From: Massilia agri
GTDB lineage: Bacteria > Pseudomonadota > Gammaproteobacteria > Burkholderiales > Burkholderiaceae_D
Direction: 5' to 3'
DNA: 64,000 nt
NCBI RefSeq assembly: GCF_024753255.1
Contig: NZ_JANUHA010000018.1
Coordinates: forward strand, 41,094-105,093
Numbering within the stretch: the first letter of the stretch is position 1; each line of letters begins with the position of its first letter. The notes beneath the pieces are model-generated. The model saw nothing but the letters and a program-made list of their open reading frames with translations, was not told the DNA's origin and did not search any database. This document shows, piece by piece, positions 1-8,858 of this stretch. The position numbers and the translations under genes were made by a program.

Positions 1-863
1 ATCGCGCGGTCCTCGGTCTGGCGCACCAGCACGCTCCAGCGCAGCGAGGTGCTGTCCAGCATGTCGCCGGTCTGGCTGTAGCCGGTGAGATAGGCGCGCC
101 CGTCCGGCCAGACCTCGCGCATGGAGCCGGTCATGCCCTTCTGCGCCAGGCGCAGGCTGGCGGTGTCGATCTTCTTCTCCAACAGGCCGTCCGGCCCCAG
201 CATCACGGTGCCGTCGTCGCGCACCACCAGGATCTCGGCGCCGTATTCGCGCAGCGCCGGCGTAAGGAGCCTGCGTGCGTGGTTGCGCGCCCATTCCCAG
301 CTCAGGTGCAGGCCCAGTACGCCGGCCGGCCTGCCCTGTTCGTCGAGGAGCGGGCCGGAGACGTCGACGAAGCGCCAGGGGTCGGGCTTGCGCGGCAGGA
401 TCTTCTCGAGCAGCACGGCGGGATGGTAGTCCGAGGCACGCACACCGCGCATGCCGGTCGTGAACCAGGGGCGCTTGCCGACGTTCGCCCCTTCCAGCAT
501 GCGGCCGGTCGAGGCGCTCACCACGCCATCCATGTCGGCGATGCCGATCCAGGCGTAGTCGGGGAAGGTGCGTTGCAGGCTTTCGAGCACCTTGCGCGCG
601 CTGTCCGGATCGCGGGCGGAGCGCACCGCGGGCAGCTCGGTCAGCAGGCGGGCGTCGCCGGCGGCCTGTTCGATGACGCGGTTGAGCGAATCGCGCATCT
701 GCCATGAGAGCTGCTGCAGGCGCAGCTGCGCTTCTTCCCGGGACTGGCGCACCGCGAAATGGTTCACCAGCGCCAGCTGCAAGGCGACCGTCAGCGCGAC
801 CGTCGCGCAGACTGCCAGCGTCATCAGGCTGGACAGCCGCAGTTTGGCGGAGAAGAGGCTCAT
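1..863 (-). CDS. Cache-domain membrane sensor, C-terminus outside the window
   Basis: Open reading frame from an ATG at 863 to the window edge, about 287 codons visible and no stop. Residues about 11-36 form one hydrophobic membrane segment, followed by a long extracytoplasmic region of the dCache type (FPDYAWIGIADMDGVV, then LLDEQGRPAGVLGLHLSW, then a second lobe with EILVVRDDGTVMLGPDG). The frame leaves the window at WSVLVRQTEDRA, where such proteins usually enter the second membrane helix and HAMP. The output domain (kinase, diguanylate cyclase or chemoreceptor) is therefore not visible. It is divergent from the LysR gene at 1073 across an AT-rich 209-base gap that contains TACAAT on this strand (901-906), a possible -10 element. 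The sensor call is firm; the output type is unknown. Confidence 0.8.
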   Translation of the reverse strand, partial: MSLFSAKLRLSSLMTLAVCATVALTVALQLALVNHFAVRQSREEAQLRLQQLSWQMRDSLNRVIEQAAGDARLLTELPAVRSARDPDSARKVLESLQRTFPDYAWIGIADMDGVVSASTGRMLEGANVGKRPWFTTGMRGVRASDYHPAVLLEKILPRKPDPWRFVDVSGPLLDEQGRPAGVLGLHLSWEWARNHARRLLTPALREYGAEILVVRDDGTVMLGPDGLLEKKIDTASLRLAQKGMTGSMREVWPDGRAYLTGYSQTGDMLDSTSLRWSVLVRQTEDRA

Positions 864-1072
864 GTTTCTAGTTCAACTGTTTAAAAAGCAATATCCACAC
901 ATTGTAACGACTTTTGTGCCATGCAACAGATACAAATAAGCATCATTTGTTTCCAAAAGGATTATTTCTATCGTATTCACCACAGGACAGTTCCGGGTCA
1001 CGCTTCAGCGTTGTTCAAAACTGAATAGATGAGTTAGTCTAGCGCTCATCATTCCTGATGGGCCAATAATCG

Positions 1073-1981
1073 ATGAGCAGCCAGATGGACCGTTTCCAGG
1101 AGATGCGCATCTTCGTGCGCATCGTCGAACGCCGCAGCTTCACCCTCGCCGCCGAGGACCTGCAGCTGCCGCGCGCCACGGTGACCAATGCCATCAAGCG
1201 CCTGGAAACGCGGCTGGCCACTCGCCTGCTGGCGCGCACCACGCGCGTGGTCGCCCCCACCCTCGACGGCCAGGCCTATTACGAGCGCTGCGTGCGCTTG
1301 CTTGGCGAGCTGGCGGAGATGGAGGCGGTGTTCACCCGCACCGAGCCCACCGGCCTGCTGCGCGTGAACCTGCAGGCCACGCTGGCGCGCCACGTCGTCG
1401 CGCCCGCCCTGCCGGCCTTTCTTTCCCGCTATCCCGGCATCCAGCTGCAGATCGGCGAAGGCGACCGCCTGGTCGACCTGGTGCGCGAAGGGATCGATTG
1501 CGTGCTGCGCGTGGGGAAGCTGCAGGATTCCTCGATGGTCGCCCAGCAGGTCGCGCGCCTGCGCCAGGTCACCTGCGCCAGCCCCGACTACCTGGACCGT
1601 CACGGCCGCCCGCGCAGCCTCGATGACCTCGACAGACACCAGTCGGTGCACTACCTGACATCCAGCACCGGCCGCCCCTACCCGCTGGAATTCCTGGTCG
1701 ACGGCGCGCTGCGCCAGATCACGCCCCCGGCCTCGGTGTCGGTGACCGGCGCCGACATGTACACGGCCAGCGCCATCGCCGGACTGGGACTGGCGCAGGT
1801 GCCGCGCTACCGGATCGAGCGCGAACTGGCATCCGGCGCCCTGGAAGCCGTCCTGCCGGAGCTGCCGCCGCCCGAGCTGCCGGTCTCGGTGCTGTATCCG
1901 CACAGCCGCCAGTTGTCGCCGCGGGTGCGCGTCTTCGTCGACTGGCTCAGGTCCATCTTTGGGGAGGCAGGCGATCTTTGA
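1073..1981 (+). CDS. LysR-family transcriptional regulator
   Basis: 302 residues, the usual LysR length. The N-terminal winged helix-turn-helix is clear (FVRIVERRSFTLAAEDL then ATVTNAIKRLETRLATRLL), followed by a two-lobed substrate-binding domain from about residue 92. An in-frame ATG four codons later (MDRF) is an alternative start. The gene is divergent from the Cache sensor and is followed after 51 bases by a serine hydrolase on the same strand, so the hydrolase could be a target or be co-transcribed. The effector cannot be read from the sequence. The shape resembles the CrgA/AaeR-like subgroup common in Burkholderiales (family-level inference). Confidence 0.9.
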   Translation: MSSQMDRFQEMRIFVRIVERRSFTLAAEDLQLPRATVTNAIKRLETRLATRLLARTTRVVAPTLDGQAYYERCVRLLGELAEMEAVFTRTEPTGLLRVNLQATLARHVVAPALPAFLSRYPGIQLQIGEGDRLVDLVREGIDCVLRVGKLQDSSMVAQQVARLRQVTCASPDYLDRHGRPRSLDDLDRHQSVHYLTSSTGRPYPLEFLVDGALRQITPPASVSVTGADMYTASAIAGLGLAQVPRYRIERELASGALEAVLPELPPPELPVSVLYPHSRQLSPRVRVFVDWLRSIFGEAGDL

Positions 1982-2032
1982 GCGGGCGGGCCGGTGTACC
2001 ATGGCCGCACCAGCCCTCGCCAGGAGCCTTCG

Positions 2033-3172
2033 ATGAGAGTGCCTTGCCTGCTGTTCGCCTGCCTGCTCTGCGCCTGCGCCGCCTCCCCGCCCGCCGCACG
2101 CATCGTCCCCGATGAAGAAGTACGCCGCCTGATGGCGGGCGCACAGGTCGAGGGCCTGGCGCTGGCCGTGATCGACGAGGGCCGGGTGAGCAGCGTGCGC
2201 ACCTGGGGCTGGCGCAACGTCGAGAAGAAGCTGCCGCTGGAGCCGCACACCATCATGTACGGCGCCTCGCTCACCAAGCCGGCCTTCGCCTACATGCTGA
2301 TGCAGCTGGTCGACGAGGGCAGGCTGGACCTCGACGCACCCTTGACCACCCTGCTGCCGCAGCCGCTGCCCGCCTACGATATGAAGCCCTACGATTTCTC
2401 CGACCTGGCCGGCGACGAACGCTGGCGCAGGCTGACCCCGCGCATCCTGCTCACGCATTCCTCGGGCTTCGCCAACTTCCGCTGGGTCGAGCCGGACAAG
2501 AAGCTGCGCTTCCACTTCGATCCGGGCGCGCGCTACGGCTACTCGGCCGAGGGCATGTACATCCTCCAGCTGATCGTCGAGCGCGGCCTGGGCCTGGAGA
2601 CCGGGCAGGAGATGCAGCGCCGCGTCTTCCAGCGCTTCGGCATGCGCAACACCAGCATGCTGTGGCGGGCCGACTTCGCGCACAACCTCGCCGACGGCTA
2701 CACGGTGGAGGGCAAGATGATCCCGCACGACGACCGCAGCCGGCCGAGCGCGGCCGGCTCGATGGACACGACCATCGAGGACCAGGCGCGGCTCTGGGCC
2801 GGCATCGTGCGTGGAGAAGGAGTGAGCGCGGCCTCGCGCGCCGCGATGGTGAAGCCACAGCTGGCCATTACGTCAAGCAGCCAGTTCCCGACCCTGGTGC
2901 CGGGCCGGGTCGCCTGGCCGCAGCAACTCGCCGCAGGCCTGGGCCTCGTGACCTTCAAGGACCGCAGCGGGCCGGCCTGGTTCAAGGGCGGGCACGACGA
3001 CGGCACCGGGAATATGGTGATCTGCCTGGAGAATGGCCGGCGCTGCGTGGTAATGCTATCGAACGACGTGCGCGCCGAGCGCATCTACCCCGAGCTGGCG
3101 CGCCGCGTGCTGGGCGAGACGGACATGCCGTGGAAGTGGGAGTACGGGTGGTACAAGGCCTCCCCGCAATGA
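2033..3172 (+). CDS. Serine hydrolase of the beta-lactamase/penicillin-binding-protein fold, probable lipoprotein
   Basis: 379 residues from an ATG preceded by AGGAG (2022-2026); an in-frame start at 1994 lacks a signal sequence and is less likely. The N-terminus is a short hydrophobic signal ending in a lipobox-like LCAC (Cys15), so the product is probably lipid-anchored. The class C beta-lactamase-like motif SLTK (Ser79, Lys82) provides the nucleophile and general base; a YGYSAEG segment near residue 167 fits the YxN-type position. Known relatives include esterases, D-amino peptidases and class C-like enzymes, so the substrate is unknown and resistance should not be assumed. It ends one base before the convergent YitT-type gene. 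Confidence 0.85.
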   Translation: MRVPCLLFACLLCACAASPPAARIVPDEEVRRLMAGAQVEGLALAVIDEGRVSSVRTWGWRNVEKKLPLEPHTIMYGASLTKPAFAYMLMQLVDEGRLDLDAPLTTLLPQPLPAYDMKPYDFSDLAGDERWRRLTPRILLTHSSGFANFRWVEPDKKLRFHFDPGARYGYSAEGMYILQLIVERGLGLETGQEMQRRVFQRFGMRNTSMLWRADFAHNLADGYTVEGKMIPHDDRSRPSAAGSMDTTIEDQARLWAGIVRGEGVSAASRAAMVKPQLAITSSSQFPTLVPGRVAWPQQLAAGLGLVTFKDRSGPAWFKGGHDDGTGNMVICLENGRRCVVMLSNDVRAERIYPELARRVLGETDMPWKWEYGWYKASPQ

Positions 3173-3173
3173 G

Positions 3174-3821
3174 TCAGTTGCCGAAGTAGCGCCCCGGCCG
3201 GTGCCAGGCCATGACCATGCTGCTCATGGCGATCGCGCTCAGCGAGGACCAGCCCACCAGGTCCGGCTGCACGATGGACAGCGCCACCAGCAGGATCACC
3301 GCGTCGATCGCCACCTGGGTGCGGCCGGCGTTGATGCCGTACTTCTTCTGCAGCCACAGGGTCACGATGCCGGTGCCGCCCACGCCCGCGCCGTGGCGGG
3401 CCAGGGCCAGGATGCCCATGCCGCAGAAGGTGCCGCCGCCCAGCGCCGCCACCATCGGGTGGACGTGGCCGATCACCAGGCCGCCCGGCATCAGTTTGAG
3501 GAGCAGCATGATGGCGACGCTGCCGATCAGGGACTTGACGGTGAAGCGCGCGCCCATGAACAGGTAGCCGAACAGGAAGAACGGCAGGTTGATGAGCATG
3601 AACAGCACGCCGACGGAGAGGTCCATGGTGTAGGACACCAGCAGCGAGATGCCGGCCACGCCGCCCGTGATCAGGCCCGCCGCCTGCAGCAGCAGCACAC
3701 CCATCACGACGAACAGGATGCCCACGGCGATGCCGTAGACGTCATCGAACAGGCTATGCGGCTTGACGGTCACGACGTGATTCCCCTGGGCGGCCTGCGA
3801 CGACAGGGCGCCCTGCATCAT
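3174..3821 (-). CDS. YitT/YczE-family integral membrane protein
   Basis: 215 residues. Two consecutive ATG codons (3821 and 3818) follow GAGGTGG on the minus strand, which fixes the start; the reading frame is open for 75 more codons upstream, but that stretch is Arg-rich and unlike the family. About five hydrophobic helices are visible, with the family-like glycine-rich segments AAGLITGGVAGISLL and GGGTFCGMGILALARHGAGVGGTGI, and a Gly-Ile-Asn-Ala-Gly turn before the fourth helix. The C-terminal DUF2179 domain of Bacillus YitT is absent, as is common in proteobacteria. Transport function is presumed but the substrate is unknown. Convergent with the serine hydrolase. Confidence 0.85.
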   Translation of the reverse strand: MMQGALSSQAAQGNHVVTVKPHSLFDDVYGIAVGILFVVMGVLLLQAAGLITGGVAGISLLVSYTMDLSVGVLFMLINLPFFLFGYLFMGARFTVKSLIGSVAIMLLLKLMPGGLVIGHVHPMVAALGGGTFCGMGILALARHGAGVGGTGIVTLWLQKKYGINAGRTQVAIDAVILLVALSIVQPDLVGWSSLSAIAMSSMVMAWHRPGRYFGN

Positions 3822-4145
3822 CGCACCACCTCGACGCACGCCGAACCGGACGAGCGCACGGGCTGCGCGCCATATCGGGAAGAAGTCGGGCCGAAGGGGG
3901 ATGGATGCTTCATGGTCCTCACAATGCAAGAGACGAAGACGCCGCCGCGCATGCCTTGTGAGCATGGCGGCGGCGACAACAAAATCCGGGAATAGTCGGT
4001 GTACTACTGCGTACAGGGCCGTATTATTACCCATGTTGCAGCGCAATGAAACTTCGTGTTCCGCATGACAGCCATTCGGGAAACGAATAACTGCCGCGGA
4101 ACTCGAGAATCTTGCTAATAACGCAAACCAGCTTGGTGCCGGTTC
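3822..4145. other. Intergenic region with a strong hairpin (3940-3975)
   Basis: 324 bases between the end of the TRAP operon and the start of the YitT-type gene, both on the minus strand. The striking element is an inverted repeat at 3940-3975: a GC-rich arm (CGCCGCCGCGCATGC) facing its near-perfect complement across a 7-base loop, with one bulged base. There is no clean T-run after it in either direction, so it may be a terminator for the TRAP operon, a leader structure of the yitT gene, or both. No credible gene was found. Confidence 0.45.
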
Positions 4146-6053
4146 TTATTTGTATAGCACTTCCGGCAGCCACATCCCGATCGCCGGGAAGGTGTAGAGC
4201 AGGATGATCCCGAGCACCTGCAGCCCCATGAAGGGCAGCATGCCGAGGAAGATCTGGTTCAGGGTGACGTGCGGCGGCGACACGCCCTTGAGATAGAAGG
4301 CCGACATCGCCACCGGCGGCGACAGGAAGGCCGTCTGCAGGTTCATCGCCACCAGCAGGCCGAAGAACAGCGGGTCGATATGAAAGTGCGGCAGCAGCGG
4401 CACGAAGATGGGCATGAAGATCACGATGATCTCGGTCCACTCGAGCGGCCAGCCGAGCAGGAAAATGATCACCTGGGCGAGGATCATGAATTGCACCGGC
4501 GTCAGGTTCATCCCCAGCACCCAGGCATTGATGATCTCCTGCCCGCCCAGCAGCGCAAAGGCGGCCGAGAAGATGCTCGAGCCGACGAAGAGCCAGCACA
4601 CCATGGCCGTGGTCTTGGTCGTCAGGTGGGCCGACTCGCGCAGCAGCCTCACATTGAACCTCCGATAGGCGATCGCCAGGATTAGGCCCCCGAAGGCCCC
4701 CATCGCCGCAGCCTCGGTGGGTGTCGCCAGCCCGAACACGATGCTGCCCAGGACTGCCAGGATCATCAGCGCCAGCGGGAACAGGGAGCCCAGCAGCATC
4801 TTGAAGATCTCCAGGCGCGCGAAGTTGAAGTAAAGGTAGAAGGCCGCGAGCAGGACGACGCCCGCCGCGAGCACGATCCAGTAGGTCCGCGAGGCGGACC
4901 TGGCCACCGGCTCCGCGCTTGGCGCCGGGTCCACGCCTGCCGTCGCCTGCTGCGCCACCGGCGGCGCGCCGGCAGTGGCGCCCTCGCCTTCCACCGGCGG
5001 CTCTTCCAGGCCACCCTCGACCGGCGGCTCCTCGAGCCCACCGGAGACACTGCTGGCGAAGGGGTCGAGCTCTTGCTCCGCGCCCATTTCGACCAGCTCC
5101 GTCTGCGGCGCCAGCGGTGCGGTGACGATGCGGTAGCTCAGGCCCATGATGGCCGCAAAGGCCAGCGCCGGCAGCAGCGCGACGAAGAGCTGCGAGCGCG
5201 CCGTGCGGTGGTGCTCGGGCACGCGCAGCGCGTCGACCAGGCCACCGAGGGCCGTCCTCCGATGGGCGTTCGGAATCGCCTGGGTATAGGCCGGCAACGT
5301 GACGATCCGTTCTTCGGCCGGCAGCGGGGGCGCCAGCTTGGGCCGCAGCTTGGCGAGCAGGATCACGTAGCCGACATAGAGCGTGGCCAGCATGATCCCC
5401 GGGAAGAAGGCCCCCGCGTACAGCTGGACCACCGAGACCCCGGCCGTCGCGCCATACACGATCAGGAGCACCGAGGGCGGAATCAGGATGCCCAGGCAGC
5501 CGCCCGCCGTGATGCAGCCGCTTGATAACTGGGTGCTGTAGCCGGCCTTGAGCATGGCCGGCAGCGCCAGCAGGCCCATGAGCGTGACCACGGCCCCGAC
5601 GATGCCGGTGGCGGTGGCGAAGATCGCGCAGGTGACGATGGTGGCCACGGCCAGCGAACCGGGCACGTTGGCCATGGCCAGGTGCAGGCTCTTGAACAGG
5701 CGCTCGATCAGGTTGGCCCGCTCGACCAGGTAGCCCATGAAGATGAACAGCGGGATCGAGATCAGGACGTCGTTCGCCATCACCGAATAGGCCCGCTGCA
5801 CCATCAGGTCGAGCGTGCGCTGCAGCGCCAGGTCCGGCTCGGTGCTGTGGAAGGCGAACCAGGCGAACAGCACCCCCATGCCCATCAGGGTGAAGGCCGT
5901 GGGAAAGCCGAGCATGATGGCGACCACCACCAGGGCCAGCATCAGGAGGCCGAGGTGGCCGTTCGTCATGTCGGCGGGCGCCGGCATCAGGATGAAGACG
6001 CCGATCACGATCGCCAGCAGGATCGAGAGGCCGAACCAGATTTCCTTCCTCAT
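4146..6053 (-). CDS. dctM: TRAP transporter large permease subunit, long-insert form
   Basis: 635 residues against roughly 430 for a standard DctM. It forms the main channel of a TRAP secondary transporter that uses an ion gradient to import organic acids. The N-terminal half (residues 1-235) and C-terminal half (about 415-635) are typical: PLFIFMGYLVERANL, GCLGILIPPSVLLIVYG, FGLATPTEAAAMGAFG. Between them lies an insert of about 170 residues with two extra hydrophobic segments (about 289-312 and 391-410) flanking a Pro/Glu-rich linker that includes two tandem copies of GGLEEPPVE (residues 338-355). Its ATG overlaps the dctQ stop codon as ATGA, so the two are translationally coupled. Long-insert permeases occur in other proteobacterial TRAP systems. 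Substrate unknown. Confidence 0.93.
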   Translation of the reverse strand: MRKEIWFGLSILLAIVIGVFILMPAPADMTNGHLGLLMLALVVVAIMLGFPTAFTLMGMGVLFAWFAFHSTEPDLALQRTLDLMVQRAYSVMANDVLISIPLFIFMGYLVERANLIERLFKSLHLAMANVPGSLAVATIVTCAIFATATGIVGAVVTLMGLLALPAMLKAGYSTQLSSGCITAGGCLGILIPPSVLLIVYGATAGVSVVQLYAGAFFPGIMLATLYVGYVILLAKLRPKLAPPLPAEERIVTLPAYTQAIPNAHRRTALGGLVDALRVPEHHRTARSQLFVALLPALAFAAIMGLSYRIVTAPLAPQTELVEMGAEQELDPFASSVSGGLEEPPVEGGLEEPPVEGEGATAGAPPVAQQATAGVDPAPSAEPVARSASRTYWIVLAAGVVLLAAFYLYFNFARLEIFKMLLGSLFPLALMILAVLGSIVFGLATPTEAAAMGAFGGLILAIAYRRFNVRLLRESAHLTTKTTAMVCWLFVGSSIFSAAFALLGGQEIINAWVLGMNLTPVQFMILAQVIIFLLGWPLEWTEIIVIFMPIFVPLLPHFHIDPLFFGLLVAMNLQTAFLSPPVAMSAFYLKGVSPPHVTLNQIFLGMLPFMGLQVLGIILLYTFPAIGMWLPEVLYK

Positions 6054-6631
6054 CGCGCGCCCTCCTCGCCACTCACCTGCGCCTTGAGCTGGTCGACATC
6101 GACCTCCTCGACGTCGGCCTCGCGCGGCGGCCAGGCGCCCTCCTTCAGGCAGGCGATGCAGCGCACGATCTCCACCAGGCCCTGCAGCAGGAGCAGCGCG
6201 CCGGACAAGGGAATGACCATCTTGAAGGGATACAGCGGCGGGCCGTTGGCGGTGAGCGTGGAGTGCTCGCGGATGGCGAAGGATTCGGCGGCGTAGGTAT
6301 AGCCGGCCCACACCAGGGCGACCACGCCCGGGATGAAGAACACGAAGTACAGGATCAGGTCCAGGCCGGCTTGCAGGCGCGGCGGGAAGAAGCTGTACAG
6401 CACGTCGCCGCGCACGTGGCCGTTCTTGGCCAGGGTGTAGGCGCCCGCCATCATGAAGGCCGCGCCGTACATCATGATCATCAGGTCGAAGGCCCAGGGA
6501 TTGGGCGTGTTCAGGACGTAGCGCGCAAACACTTCCCAGCTGATGAGGAAGGTCAGCGCCACGATCAGCCAGGAAAAGGCCTGGCCGACCCAGCTGCTGA
6601 GCCGGTCGACGAAAAACAGAATGTTCTGCAT
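6050..6631 (-). CDS. dctQ: TRAP transporter small permease subunit
   Basis: 193 residues with four predicted membrane helices, the standard DctQ topology (SWLIVALTFLISWEVFARYV at about 19-38; then helices near 48, 90 and 145). The motif WEVFARYVLN followed by PWAFDLM is typical of the family. It ends with ATGA shared with dctM. A charged C-terminal tail rich in Glu, Asp and Val (residues about 168-193) is longer than usual. It is separated from dctP by a 161-base gap that holds a dispersed palindromic repeat, which may lower or uncouple permease expression relative to the binding protein. Confidence 0.92.
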   Translation of the reverse strand: MQNILFFVDRLSSWVGQAFSWLIVALTFLISWEVFARYVLNTPNPWAFDLMIMMYGAAFMMAGAYTLAKNGHVRGDVLYSFFPPRLQAGLDLILYFVFFIPGVVALVWAGYTYAAESFAIREHSTLTANGPPLYPFKMVIPLSGALLLLQGLVEIVRCIACLKEGAWPPREADVEEVDVDQLKAQVSGEEGAR

Positions 6632-6659
6632 GAGCTGCTCCGGACGCGATGGGAATGCC

Positions 6660-6796
6660 GTAGGGTGGACCGGGCCACGAGAGGCGGCTACGCCGTCCGC
6701 GCGTTCGACTCCCGGTCGAGCAGCCCCAGCGCACGCCGGAGTTGAACGCGCGGTCGGCAAAGCGTGATCTGGTCCACTGGACCAGATCACCCCTAC
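6660..6796. repeat. Dispersed palindromic repeat, copy R1
   Basis: 137 bases bounded by GTAGGG at the left and CCCCTAC at the right, with inner arms GCGCGTTCGA and TTGAACGCGC. The right arm carries a perfect 12-base inverted repeat around one base (TGATCTGGTCCA/TGGACCAGATCA, 6766-6790). It lies between dctP and dctQ inside one operon. The TAG at its right end, read on the minus strand, is the stop codon of dctP (6793-6795). Confidence 0.85.
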
Positions 6797-7923
6797 GCCT
6801 TGGTTGGCGCCTTGCGACCGAAGTAGTGGTTGTAGGCCATGCGGCGCGGATTGTTGGTGTCCATGTCCCACTTCACCGCCCGCTCCGCGAAGGCCCGCAT
6901 CGAGGCCTCGACCTTGCGGAACAGCGGATTGTCCGCGCCCTTCTTCTTGACCACCTCGTCCCACACCGCCAGCTGCGCCTGCAGCAGCGCGTCCGGGGTC
7001 TTGTAGAACTTCACGCCGTTCTTCGACTGCAGCTCGCGGTAGTCCTTCGAATAGCGGTCGACCGCCTTCCAGGACATGTCCGAAGACGCCGCCTCCACCG
7101 CGTTCTCGATGATCGCCTTCATCCTGGCCGGCAGCGCGTTGTACTTGGTCTTGTTGAAAGTGATCTCGAACTGCTCCGAGCTCTGGTGGAAGCTTTGCAG
7201 CATGCAGATCTTGGACACGTCCGGGAAGCCGAGCACCCGGTCCGAGCTGGCATTGTTGAACTCCGCCCCGTCGAGCAGGCCGCGGTCCATGGCCGGCACG
7301 ATCTCGCCGGCCGGCAGCGCGTTCACGGCCGCGCCCATGGCGGTGAACATGTCGATGGCGAGACCATTGGTGCGGAACTTCAGGCCCTTCAGGTCTTCGC
7401 GTTTGGTGATGGCCTTCTTGAACCAGCCGAGCGGCTGGGTCGGCATCGGACCGGTGAGGAAGGAAACCACGTTGGCGCCGATCCCGTTGTACAGCTCGGC
7501 CAGCAGCTCCTTGCCGCCGCCGTACTTGTGCCAGGCGAGCACCATATTGGCATCCATGCCGTAGGCCGGGCCCGAGGTCCACAGCGCGATCGCGGCCTGC
7601 TTGCCGTAGTTGTAGCCCATCACGCCATGGCCGCCGTCGAGGGTGCCCTTGGAGACCGCGTCCAGCAGGCCGAATGCGGGAACGACGGCGCCGGCCGGCA
7701 GCACCTCGATTTTCAGCTCGCCGCCGGTCATGTCGTTGACCTTCTTGGCGAAGTCGAGCGCGTACTCGTGGAAGATGTCCTTGCTGGGCCAGGTGCTCTG
7801 GAAGCGCATCTGCTTCGGCGTCTGCGCGCTTGCAATCATCGGGGCCGCCAGCGCGGTGCCTGCGGCGGCTCCCAGGAAGGTCCTGCGGGTGGATTGCTTC
7901 GACTCTTTGCTACCCTTCTTCAT
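6793..7923 (-). CDS. dctP: TRAP transporter substrate-binding protein, Tat-exported
   Basis: 376 residues. The ATG at 7923 is preceded by AGGAG and starts a twin-arginine signal (Arg-Arg-Thr-Phe-Leu-Gly at residues 13-18, then an Ala-rich segment ending ASA-Q), so it is exported folded. The mature part has the DctP pattern, including LKGLKFRTNG with the Arg expected to bind the carboxylate, and SDRVLGFPDVSKICML. The sequence resembles the 2-oxo acid/lactate-binding branch, but that is an inference. First gene of dctP-dctQ-dctM. Its stop codon is the TAG of the terminal GTAGGG of repeat R1: the last codon GCG ends in the repeat's G. Confidence 0.93.
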   Translation of the reverse strand: MKKGSKESKQSTRRTFLGAAAGTALAAPMIASAQTPKQMRFQSTWPSKDIFHEYALDFAKKVNDMTGGELKIEVLPAGAVVPAFGLLDAVSKGTLDGGHGVMGYNYGKQAAIALWTSGPAYGMDANMVLAWHKYGGGKELLAELYNGIGANVVSFLTGPMPTQPLGWFKKAITKREDLKGLKFRTNGLAIDMFTAMGAAVNALPAGEIVPAMDRGLLDGAEFNNASSDRVLGFPDVSKICMLQSFHQSSEQFEITFNKTKYNALPARMKAIIENAVEAASSDMSWKAVDRYSKDYRELQSKNGVKFYKTPDALLQAQLAVWDEVVKKKGADNPLFRKVEASMRAFAERAVKWDMDTNNPRRMAYNHYFGRKAPTKA

Positions 7924-8126
7924 CGTCTGTCTCCTGTCTCGTTTTATGTGAACCACGGATGAGATGCTTGGGTGAATCGGTACGCGCGACGGTTATTGGT
8001 GCAGATACCTCCTGGATAGAATGGATGCCGGAATATCGATCTTGTACGTACGGCAGGATCGGCCTGTTTTATTGCCGTGTCAAGAAGCAACTCTGCGTAA
8101 GCGCCCCGAACAGTCCTGCGGGCAGC

Positions 8127-8858
8127 CTATTTTTGCAGGACCACGATCCCCGACTGGTGTTTCGAGAACAGCACCATGGCCATGCCCAGCAAGGTGCGCA
8201 TGCCCGGGATCCGCAGCAGCCGGCCGAGCATGCCGTGCGACTTGCGGCGGTACAGCGAGATGTAGAGATACGAAGCACGCGGCACGACGTTGAAGTTGCG
8301 GAAGCCCACCTTCTTCGCGCCGCGGATGATCTTCGCCGGATGCATGTCGCGCTCGGTCACGCCGAATTCGGCGATGACGTCGGCCGAGCGGCGCTCGTGT
8401 CCCCAGCCAGGCTCCGAGGTGATGACAATTCCGCCCGGCTTGAGCGCGCGATACGCGCTGGCCAGCGCGCTCACTTCGTCGACCGCATGGTGCAGGCAGT
8501 CGAAGAACACGACGATGTCGAATTCTTCCCTGAACGCGAGCGACTCGTAGTCTCCCACGACGAAGTCGAGGTTGGCGATCCCCTGCGCCTCCTTCATCCT
8601 CCGGCCCGCTTCGATGGCTTCCGGCACCAGATCCGTACCGACCACTTCGTAGCCGCGCTTGGCGAACAACACGCTGGTCCACCCCGTGCCGCAGCCCATG
8701 TCGAGCAGGCGGCCACCCTCCGGCATCATCCCCATCATGGCCCCGAGCTCCATCAGGTAGAGGCCGCATTGCGCGTCGGACCAGGGTTTATGCGTCGCGT
8801 GCTGCATGCCCTCGGCCCCAATGTTCTTGAAGTAGTCGTATTCGCCTTGTGTCGCCAT
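8127..8858 (-). CDS. Class I SAM-dependent methyltransferase
   Basis: 243 residues. Motif I is LLDMGCGTGWTSVLFAKRG (about residues 50-68) with the acidic residue of motif II in VVGTDLVPEAIEAG, and the motif after strand beta4 is DIVVFFDCLHHAVDE. This is a Rossmann-fold methyltransferase of the Methyltransf_11/25 type. The C-terminal 60 residues are basic and hydrophobic (SYLYISLYRRK, GMLGRLLRIPGMRTLLGMAMVLF), which suggests membrane association or a lipid or polyketide-like substrate. The acceptor is unknown. It is divergent from the Cache-CheW gene (start 8995). The 203 bases downstream, up to dctP, hold no gene that I can support. Confidence 0.88.
   Translation of the reverse strand: MATQGEYDYFKNIGAEGMQHATHKPWSDAQCGLYLMELGAMMGMMPEGGRLLDMGCGTGWTSVLFAKRGYEVVGTDLVPEAIEAGRRMKEAQGIANLDFVVGDYESLAFREEFDIVVFFDCLHHAVDEVSALASAYRALKPGGIVITSEPGWGHERRSADVIAEFGVTERDMHPAKIIRGAKKVGFRNFNVVPRASYLYISLYRRKSHGMLGRLLRIPGMRTLLGMAMVLFSKHQSGIVVLQK

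Noticed and set aside
864..1072. Sigma-54 promoter for the Cache sensor at the window start
   Set aside because: TGGCAC is present on the minus strand, but the -12 side reads GT instead of GC.
2033..3172. Antibiotic-resistance beta-lactamase
   Set aside because: Only the general SxxK fold motif is present and the remaining signature does not match a known resistance class; esterase or peptidase is as likely.
3822..4046. 75-codon N-terminal extension of the YitT-type protein
   Set aside because: Arg-rich, unlike the family, crosses the strong hairpin, and an excellent ribosome binding site sits at the internal double ATG (3821).
5073..5525. Long plus-strand ORFs opposite dctM, and many similar ORFs opposite other genes (for example 43075-45384, 40915-42933)
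   Set aside because: These are antisense shadows typical of GC-rich codon bias, rich in His, Gln, Arg and Gly and with no domain; the opposite strand has a clear gene in each case.
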